This document shows positions 6,777-11,674 of a stretch of 13,394 nucleotides of DNA, in pieces (position 1 is the first letter of the stretch; every line of letters begins with the position of its first letter). The notes under the pieces are model-generated. The model searched no databases. It had not been told where the DNA came from and was given only the letters and a program-made list of their open reading frames with translations. The DNA is from an uncultured Akkermansia sp. (GTDB taxonomy: Bacteria; Verrucomicrobiota; Verrucomicrobiia; Verrucomicrobiales; Akkermansiaceae): contig CAJGDB010000047.1 in assembly GCA_904502165.1 (NCBI GenBank), positions 1 to 13,394 on the forward strand, written 5' to 3'. Made by a program: the position numbers and the translations under genes.

Positions 6777-6977
6777 ATGGGATTCAGCAGCAGTAACCGA
6801 TATAGTGCGGCCCCCACCCCGATTCCGGTAGTGACCCAGACCGCAGGCAACGATACACAAGAGGCAGCCAACCAGGTGAACGCCCAGAAAAAAGGCTTGC
6901 TTTCCACCATTCTCAGCACCCAGCGCCGCAAGGAGACCACCAGCTCCGGCAGCAATGGCAATTCCACCCTTGGCTGA
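6777..6977 (+). CDS. Small phage protein preceding the portal gene
   Basis: 66 residues, Ser/Thr/Gln-rich and probably disordered. Its C-terminal half KKGLLSTILSTQRRKE resembles the short conserved K-x-G-x-STIL-T tail motif of small virion-region proteins that sit just before the portal gene in many podovirus genomes. It follows the previous gene by six bases, and its TGA shares one base with the portal ATG (TGATG). The start is preceded by a CA-rich leader (ACCAACCAACCACACATT) rather than a Shine-Dalgarno sequence. Its role is not known to me; position and the STIL motif are the evidence. Confidence 0.65.
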   Translation: MGFSSSNRYSAAPTPIPVVTQTAGNDTQEAANQVNAQKKGLLSTILSTQRRKETTSSGSNGNSTLG

Positions 6978-8560
6978 TGCAGACGATACTGAACAGTTAC
7001 CAGAGTCTCAAGGCGGAACGAGCCCCGTGGGTAAGCTGGTGGGATACCCTGCGGCACTATGTGCTGCCAGACCGCCAGCATACAGAAAGCGGGTTCGATA
7101 CTGCCGGGGCCCCGGCCGCACACCACCTGAGCGACACCACAGCCGTGGAGGCCTGCCAGAAACTGGCCAGCGGCCACCTGAGTTACCTGACGCCGAGCAA
7201 TGAGCTGTGGTTCAAATGGAGCTGCCCCCTGCCGGATGCAGGCGATGAGGCGGAGTCATGGTACAACCGCTGCTCTGAAATTGCGAACCAGGCCCTGGCC
7301 CAGAGCAATTTCTACACCGAGCTGCACGAGTGTTTCCTGGACCGCGTGGGCCTGGGTACAGGGTGTCTGTACAGCGGCACCACACGCGGCGGCCAGCTGC
7401 ATTTCCGCCATGTACCCTGCGGGGATTTTGTCTGTGCAGAGAACGACGAGGGCGCGATGGATACCTACATGCGCGAGTTCACCTTCACGCCGCACCAGGC
7501 GGCCTCCAAGTTCGGGGCAAAAGCGCTGGGGCCCCGGGGGCGGGCTATGCTGGAGAAGACGCGCAACCCGCACGAGGGTGAGCTGCGGTTCCTGCATGTG
7601 GTACGACCGCGCACGAAGCGCCTGCGCGGCAGCGACAATGCCCGCAACATGCCCTTCGAGAGCATTTATTACAGCCTGGATGACCAATGTGCGGTAGAGG
7701 AAAGCGGGTACCGCGAAATGCCTTACATGGTAACGCGTTTCCTGCGCTGGGGTGAAGGGGTCTACGGGCTGGCTCCGGCCCGGCTGGTGTACCCGGATAT
7801 CCGCCAGGCGCAATTCCTCAACCGCATTCTGGACATGCTGGGAGAGGTGGCCGCTTTCCCCCGTATTCTGGAGCTGGCCAACCAGGCCGGTGAGGTGGAT
7901 TTGCGAGCCGGTGGCCGCACGCTCATCAACCCGGAGAGTGCCAGTCTCGGTTTTCCGCGCGAATGGGCCACGCAGGGGCGGTATGATGTGGGTATGGACC
8001 GGCTGCGCCAGAAGCAGGAATCCATCCGCCGGGCTTTCTTCCTGCCTATGCTCGAGTTATGGAGTGAGCATAAGCAGCAGATGACAGCCAGCGAGATTTA
8101 CGCCCGGGAGAATGAGCGCGTGATGTTGTTCTCGCCCTCGTTCACGCTCTTTACGAGTGATTTCCGGCCCCTTATGGAGCGAGTCTTCGCGCTGTTGTTC
8201 CGGCTGGGGCGTTTCCCGCAGCCACCAGCCACGGTGATGCAGCCGGACCGCCACGGCGAGCCAGGAATCGAGCTGCCGCTTGTGGTCTACCAGGGACGCG
8301 TGGCTCAGGTGATGCGCCGCCTGCAATCCGAGGGCATTGCCCGCACGCTGCAGAGGCTGCAGGTCATGGCCGGCATGGATTCCCAGCTGGCAGACCATGT
8401 GGATATGGACCGCACCTTCCGCACGGCGGCCCGGCTCGATGGTGTACCGGAGGAACTCCTGCGCCCGGAGGTGCAGGTCAAACGCATGCGCCGCAAGCGC
8501 GAATCGGCTCTCCTGCAGCAACAGCAACAACCTGCCCCGCCCCATGATTTACAAGCGTAA
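6977..8560 (+). CDS. Phage portal (head-tail connector) protein
   Basis: 527 residues, the usual size for T7/podovirus-type head-tail connector portals. The N-terminus is typical: a helix LNSYQSLKAERAPWVSWWDT (5-24), HYVLPDR, then a DTTAVEACQKLASGHLSYLT segment about residues 50-75. The clip/stem region contains FYTELHECFLDRVGLGTGCL near 115-134. A later segment QAQFLNRILDMLGEVAAFPR and the MTASEIYARENERVMLFSP helix are also family-like. Portals form a dodecameric ring at one capsid vertex for DNA entry and exit. The C-terminus ends in a Gln/Pro tract. It is translationally linked to neighbours by one base upstream and a 17-base overlap downstream. No frame break or missing segment is visible. 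Strong assignment. Confidence 0.9.
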   Translation: MQTILNSYQSLKAERAPWVSWWDTLRHYVLPDRQHTESGFDTAGAPAAHHLSDTTAVEACQKLASGHLSYLTPSNELWFKWSCPLPDAGDEAESWYNRCSEIANQALAQSNFYTELHECFLDRVGLGTGCLYSGTTRGGQLHFRHVPCGDFVCAENDEGAMDTYMREFTFTPHQAASKFGAKALGPRGRAMLEKTRNPHEGELRFLHVVRPRTKRLRGSDNARNMPFESIYYSLDDQCAVEESGYREMPYMVTRFLRWGEGVYGLAPARLVYPDIRQAQFLNRILDMLGEVAAFPRILELANQAGEVDLRAGGRTLINPESASLGFPREWATQGRYDVGMDRLRQKQESIRRAFFLPMLELWSEHKQQMTASEIYARENERVMLFSPSFTLFTSDFRPLMERVFALLFRLGRFPQPPATVMQPDRHGEPGIELPLVVYQGRVAQVMRRLQSEGIARTLQRLQVMAGMDSQLADHVDMDRTFRTAARLDGVPEELLRPEVQVKRMRRKRESALLQQQQQPAPPHDLQA

Positions 8561-8819
8561 TCACCAGCTGGAGCAGGCGCGCGAGGAACGCCGCCGCCTG
8601 CTGGCGCTTTTCGATACCCCGGCGGGTAAGATAGTACTCTGCGACCTGGAACGGCGTTTTGAAACCCACCTGCCTGTTTTCCAAGGCAAGGCGGGTGCCT
8701 ATGACCCGCTGGATGCCATGCGCCGCGATGCCCACCGCGAAATCTTCCTTATCATTCGCCACCAGCTGGAGCTGGCCCGGCAGGAAGCAACACAACAACA
8801 ACAAGAACATGATGGATAA
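8544..8819 (+). CDS. Bbp19-like small phage protein
   Basis: 91 residues from the ATG at 8544. The sequence FDTPAGKIVLCDLERRF (about 25-41), then DPLDAMRRDAHREIFLIIRH (about 54-73), matches the pattern of the Bbp19-like family known from Bordetella phage BPP-1 and relatives (f-t-x-GxxVLxdL, then GxRxxxlxI). In such phages the gene lies between portal and scaffold, as here. Its molecular role is not established. A basic helix QAREERRRLLAL opens the protein and a Gln-rich tail ends it. The start lies inside the portal 3' end and its own 3' end overlaps the scaffold start, a tight coupled arrangement. Family assignment is from motif and position. Confidence 0.7.
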   Translation: MIYKRNHQLEQAREERRRLLALFDTPAGKIVLCDLERRFETHLPVFQGKAGAYDPLDAMRRDAHREIFLIIRHQLELARQEATQQQQEHDG

Positions 8820-9639
8820 TACTGAAGAAGAAGACAAGCTGGCCACCCAGCAGCTGCCGGATGACAAGCCCGCACCGGTCATGAATGACGATGGAGCGTT
8901 CTCCCCAGGCTGGTTCACGCGTTTCGAGGAACTGCAACCCTACGCGGCTACTCTCTCGAAATTCCAGCGTCCGGAGGCACTGGCCAAGAGCTATGCTCAC
9001 CTGGAAAAGATGAAAGGTTACCCGGATACTGCAGATGCCGCCCGCATGGCTGCTTTCCGCACAGCGGTGGGCCTGCCCGCCACGGCTGAGGGGTTCATGA
9101 TGGAGCGTCCGCAGGATACCCCCGATGAGCTCTGGAATGAAGAACTGGTGAAACAGCTCAGCGGCGTGGCATACGAGTATGGCGTGCCGCCCAAGGCGCT
9201 GGCTGCCCTGGCGGAACGCTACACCAGCGAAGGACGCAGGTTCCTGGAGCGCTGCCAGCTCGAAAATGCCGAGGCTGTGGCCCGGGCCGATGCAGAACTG
9301 CAGCGCACCTGGGGGCCGGCCTATGAGCGCAATATGGATACCATTACGGCATTCCTGAACACGATGGGGGAACGCGCGGGTATCAATATGCAGGCTCTGG
9401 TGGAGAATCCGGCGCTGCGCGCCAACCCGGATTTTGCCCGCCTGCTGCTGGAAATGGCGGGGCTGATGGATGAAGCTCCCATGCACACGGGTGCAAAACC
9501 AGACCAGAAGGGCGAGGCTCACCGCATTGCCCATGACCCGACCCACCCGCTGCACGAGGCCTACATGCGTACGAGCCACCCGCAGCACCGCTACGCCAAT
9601 GAACAGTACGACCGCCTGGCTTTCGGGCGCAAGCTGTAA
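8809..9639 (+). CDS. Phage scaffold / capsid assembly protein
   Basis: 276 residues, highly acidic at the N-terminus (MMDNTEEEDK). The middle shows the phage scaffold pattern: RPEALAKSYAHLEKMKG, AAFRTAVGLPATAEGFMMER, then a long helical stretch FLERCQLENAEAVARADAEL and TWGPAYERNMDTI. The form VGLPxTxEGF is characteristic of capsid assembly proteins in podovirus relatives. The C-terminus HPQHRYANEQYDRLAFGRKL is basic, like the capsid-binding end of scaffolds. The start could be 8809 or the adjacent ATG at 8812; a CAACAACAACAAG tract precedes both. A scaffold would normally be followed by the major capsid gene, but here a terminator and a convergent host gene follow. Confidence 0.82.
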   Translation: MMDNTEEEDKLATQQLPDDKPAPVMNDDGAFSPGWFTRFEELQPYAATLSKFQRPEALAKSYAHLEKMKGYPDTADAARMAAFRTAVGLPATAEGFMMERPQDTPDELWNEELVKQLSGVAYEYGVPPKALAALAERYTSEGRRFLERCQLENAEAVARADAELQRTWGPAYERNMDTITAFLNTMGERAGINMQALVENPALRANPDFARLLLEMAGLMDEAPMHTGAKPDQKGEAHRIAHDPTHPLHEAYMRTSHPQHRYANEQYDRLAFGRKL

Positions 9640-9667
9640 GGCTCACCCCTTCCTGTAGCAAGGGTTC

Positions 9668-9705
9668 ACCCCCGGTTCTTCTGCTGAAGAGCCGGGGGTG
9701 TCTGT
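9668..9705 (+). terminator. Rho-independent-type terminator after the scaffold gene
   Basis: A 13-base-pair stem (9668-9680 with 9687-9699, one G-U pair) closes a six-base CTGCTG loop and is followed by a moderately T-rich GTCTGTGTT. It lies 28 bases after the scaffold stop and closes the plus-strand phage arm. It sits just before the stop of the convergent lipoprotein gene, for which it lacks a T-tract on the other strand. Confidence 0.75.
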
Positions 9706-9732
9706 GTTACTGCATACCTGAGCAAGAAATCC

Positions 9733-10626
9733 TTAGCGGCGGTGGGGACCGGAAGGGCCACCCCGGCGACCGCCCGGTGCGGGATGATGCCCGCCTGACC
9801 TCGGCATGGAGGGAGCAGAGTGCCGCACCGCGTGCGGTCGCGAGGGGGCTGCCACCTGCCGCGCAGCGCGGTTCACCTGCGGCTGCATGGACGGCCGCGA
9901 TACCCGGTTCCCCTGCAGGTCAGAACGCTGCTGCTCACGCCGGAATGAACCTACCGGGCGGCGACCCGGGGTATTCTGTGGGCGCACCTGGTTCATCTGC
10001 GGGCGAGGTGCAGCCCCCTGCGGCTTCTGCATCTGGGGTCTGCCGTGCGGTGCGGCACCCTGTGGCTTCTGTATCTGCGGCTTGCCGTGCTGTGCCGGGC
10101 GGTGCATCCCACCCACATGCGCCGGCCGCGATGGCTGCAGCCGCCCGCCGCTGCCCCCGGGTTTCCCGGAATGGTGATGAACGGCAGGTCTATGCGGAGC
10201 TGCCGGTGCAGGCCGGTACGCCGGCCGGGCCGGCCGCCGCCCAGGATGATGCCATGCAGGGTGGCGCGGCGGTATGCTCACGCGGTGCACATGCTTCGGG
10301 TAATGCCAATGACCGCAATACCAGTGTGCCGGCCCCCAGCTGGGTACACAGCAGCTCGAGGTAAGGGCGTAAAAACTGAATACAGCCACGCCGCCGGAGG
10401 TGTAGCCATAGACTGGCTGCCCATAGGAATAGCCGAAAATCGGAAACCCGTTCACATCGTACCGGGCATCACTCCACGCCACAGAAGCAGCTACTCCTGA
10501 AGAGCTTACTCCCACAGACCCGCTTGTATGCACCGGGTATTCGTACATGACGCAGGAACTCAGCCCGAACGCAGCACATGCTATGGCCAGCATATTTCTC
10601 ATCATCTTCTTCATGGCTATGGTCAT
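9733..10626 (-). CDS. Pro/His/Arg-rich lipoprotein
   Basis: 297 residues from the ATG at 10626, or 293 from the ATG at 10614, which gives the better signal peptide (MKKMMRNMLAIACAAFGLSSC). The LSSC lipobox places the acylated Cys at residue 25, so the protein should be membrane-anchored in the periplasm or outer membrane. Residues about 50-110 form a compact Tyr/Gly/Trp-rich segment (GFPIFGYSYGQPVYGYTSGG) with an extra cluster of Cys and His (SCCVPSW, HWYCGHWH). From about residue 112 to the end the chain is Pro/His/Arg/Gln-rich, strongly basic and probably disordered, with a short tandem repeat at 181-207. A role in binding anionic cell-wall polymers or metal is conceivable but unproven. It diverges from rpmB across a 203-base gap. 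I do not recognise a named family. Confidence 0.75.
   Translation of the reverse strand: MTIAMKKMMRNMLAIACAAFGLSSCVMYEYPVHTSGSVGVSSSGVAASVAWSDARYDVNGFPIFGYSYGQPVYGYTSGGVAVFSFYALTSSCCVPSWGPAHWYCGHWHYPKHVHRVSIPPRHPAWHHPGRRPARPAYRPAPAAPHRPAVHHHSGKPGGSGGRLQPSRPAHVGGMHRPAQHGKPQIQKPQGAAPHGRPQMQKPQGAAPRPQMNQVRPQNTPGRRPVGSFRREQQRSDLQGNRVSRPSMQPQVNRAARQVAAPSRPHAVRHSAPSMPRSGGHHPAPGGRRGGPSGPHRR
10006..10086 (-). repeat. Tandem repeat of about 42 bases in the lipoprotein gene
   Basis: Two near-identical copies encode GKPQIQKPQGAAPH and GRPQMQKPQGAAP. Both strands show the matching blocks around GGCTTCTG and CTGCCGTGC. A third partial unit (RPQM) follows. The repeat keeps frame and could vary in copy number between strains. 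Confidence 0.75.
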
Positions 10627-10671
10627 TTCTCTCGTTTCCGGGAAAGCGCACCAGCCCGCTCTTTTTATTTG

Positions 10672-10696
10672 AAAATAACAAATTTTTGTTCATTTT
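10672..10696. promoter_or_regulatory. AT-rich imperfect inverted repeat, possible operator
   Basis: The arms AAAATAACAAA and TTTGTTCATTTT are complementary apart from one bulged base and are separated by TT. The site lies upstream of both the lipoprotein gene and rpmB, where a regulator of the lipoprotein gene could bind. It may equally be ordinary AT-rich promoter DNA. Confidence 0.3.
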
Positions 10697-10761
10697 GAGG
10701 GTAAAACCTGATGTCGGAACTGCCAACTATGAACTTTTTATCCTTTTCGGTGTAGTTTTGC

Positions 10762-10789
10762 TTGACGCATTGTCCAAATTGTGTAAAAT
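10762..10789 (+). promoter_or_regulatory. Sigma-70-type promoter of rpmB
   Basis: TTGACG (10762-10767), a 16-base spacer and TAAAAT (10784-10789) give one of the best promoter matches in the window. Transcription should begin near 10796, leaving a leader of about 34 bases that has no Shine-Dalgarno sequence. Confidence 0.65.
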
Positions 10790-10829
10790 AGCGCACCGCA
10801 TTAATTTTTAACATCACCTAGAACATCTT

Positions 10830-11108
10830 ATGTCCCGTATTTGCAACATCACATTTGCCATGCCGCACAAAGGCCGCCGCATTCATCGTTCCGGTCTTGC
10901 CAAGAAGAAGGGTGGTATCGGCCGTCACGTCACCAAGGTGGTGAACCGCACTGTTTATCCGAACCTCCAGGAGAAGCGCATCTGGGTTCCCGAGCTCAAC
11001 GGTGGCAAGGGTGGCTACCTTCGCATGAAGATTTCCTGCAAGGCTCTCCGCACAATCTCCAAGAACGGTGCCTACAACACGCTCAAGAAGGCCGGGATTC
11101 TGTACTAA
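10830..11108 (+). CDS. rpmB: Large ribosomal subunit protein bL28
   Basis: 92 residues; a basic component of the 50S subunit that helps shape the E-site side of the ribosome. The start MSRICNITFAMPHKGRRIHR matches the family opening (MSRxCxxTGKxPxxGxxxSH), although the usual TGK is TFA here, so the N-terminal zinc-finger-type Cys pattern is not kept. The core NRTVYPNLQEKRIWVPE and KISCKALRTISKNGAYNTLKK are typical. The length is near the top of the bacterial range because of an insertion KKKGGIGRHVTKVVNRT, a form I associate with Verrucomicrobia-like lineages. It has its own promoter. No rpmG is visible beside it; the next gene is a small protein of different type. Confidence 0.93.
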   Translation: MSRICNITFAMPHKGRRIHRSGLAKKKGGIGRHVTKVVNRTVYPNLQEKRIWVPELNGGKGGYLRMKISCKALRTISKNGAYNTLKKAGILY

Positions 11109-11260
11109 AGATTCCTGAGTTTTTTTGAACGGAGCGGTTACCTCCTGCGTCTACAAGAAAACACCAGACCTGGAGGTGCCGCCCGGCGAATCCGAAACGA
11201 ACGCGGACACTCACGCAGCGGCACATGCCCTGCCTTTAGTTTTATAGATAATTCAGAAAA

Positions 11261-11488
11261 ATGACCCCGCAACAGACCAAGATCGCGCTTCGTATCAACG
11301 ACGATAACCTTAACCACCACCTGTGGAATAATCGTGGCGTGTGGTGGTGCCACGTAACGGTACACAAGCCTGATGCAACGGCTGAACGCCTGCGTTTCTC
11401 GCTGAAGACCCGCAACATTGAGCGGGCTCGTCGTCTCCGCGATCGCATTTTTGAGGATATTCAGCGCCACTTTGGTATTGCTGTCTGA
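11261..11488 (+). CDS. 75-residue protein resembling an integrase arm-binding domain
   Basis: A small basic protein starting MTPQQTKIALRINDDN. Residues about 26-68 read GVWWCHVTVHKPDATAERLR, then FSLKTRNIERARRLRDRIF and EDI. The pattern (beta strands, then RxxSLkTrdxxeAxrlrdxl) is like the N-terminal arm-type DNA-binding domain of tyrosine recombinases, but no catalytic domain follows: the stop is reached at 11486 and a terminator closes the gene. It could be a DNA-binding protein derived from an integrase or an unrelated small conserved protein. It lies 152 bases after rpmB. The start has no Shine-Dalgarno sequence, but a TATAGATAAT lies just upstream (11243-11252), so a very short leader is possible. 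Coding is plausible; function uncertain. Confidence 0.65.
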   Translation: MTPQQTKIALRINDDNLNHHLWNNRGVWWCHVTVHKPDATAERLRFSLKTRNIERARRLRDRIFEDIQRHFGIAV

Positions 11489-11524
11489 TTGTTCCTCCTC
11501 TGACAGAATTCCTTTCTCTTACCG

Positions 11525-11554
11525 CACCCGGCAGCATAGCTGCCGGGTGTTTTT
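11525..11554 (+). terminator. Strong intrinsic terminator after the 75-residue gene
   Basis: An 11-base-pair perfect stem (CACCCGGCAGC, 11525-11535, with 11539-11549) closes a three-base ATA loop and is followed by TTTTT. It lies 37 bases beyond the stop codon at 11488 and supports that frame being a real transcribed gene. Confidence 0.88.
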
Positions 11555-11610
11555 ACTTTCTGAAACCGGTCCCTTGATTCCCCTGCCCCATCCACAGCGC
11601 AGGCACAGAC

Positions 11611-11647
11611 AAAATGCCCGGCACTGCGCGTAGGCAATGCCGGGCAT
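11611..11647 (-). terminator. Intrinsic terminator of the autotransporter gene
   Basis: On the minus strand ATGCCCGGCA (11647-11638) pairs with TGCCGGGCAT (11623-11614) around a 14-base loop that can pair further, and TTTG follows. It lies 28 bases beyond the autotransporter stop. The T-tract is short. Confidence 0.7.
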
Positions 11648-11674
11648 GAAGTTGGTAATTACCTTCTCTATCTA

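Larger units (their letters stand above)
5086..9639. mobile_element. Prophage remnant, podovirus-type portal/scaffold/connector module
   Basis: Eight small-to-medium open frames between the housekeeping gene yraN and the lipoprotein/rpmB area. At least four have recognisable podovirus character: tail tubular/connector protein (minus), and portal, Bbp19-like protein and scaffold (plus). Three genes run leftward and five rightward from a divergent gap at 6255-6362. No integrase, recombinase, large terminase, major capsid protein, lysis gene or tail fibre is present. I see no flanking tRNA and no obvious duplicated attachment site. The limits given are simply those of the gene block. All frames are uninterrupted, and base composition does not differ visibly from the neighbours, which fits either long residence or a closely adapted phage. 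Confidence 0.8.

Noticed and set aside
8510..8825. CAA/ACAAC tracts as programmed frameshift sites joining portal, Bbp19-like and scaffold genes
   Set aside because: No classical slippery heptamer or following stem is evident, and each gene has its own ATG; the tracts are better read as unstructured leaders.
8752..9588. 278-residue minus-strand frame opposite the scaffold gene
   Set aside because: The plus-strand scaffold has family-like motifs and fits the operon; the antisense frame does not.
5040..9730. Attachment-site direct repeats or a tRNA flanking the phage block
   Set aside because: I compared the sequence around 5040-5110 with 9600-9730 by eye and saw no shared stretch of useful length and no tRNA fold.
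11109..11260. Terminator or small RNA between rpmB and the 75-residue gene
   Set aside because: A T7 run at about 11121-11127 has no preceding stable hairpin, and no other convincing structure was seen.
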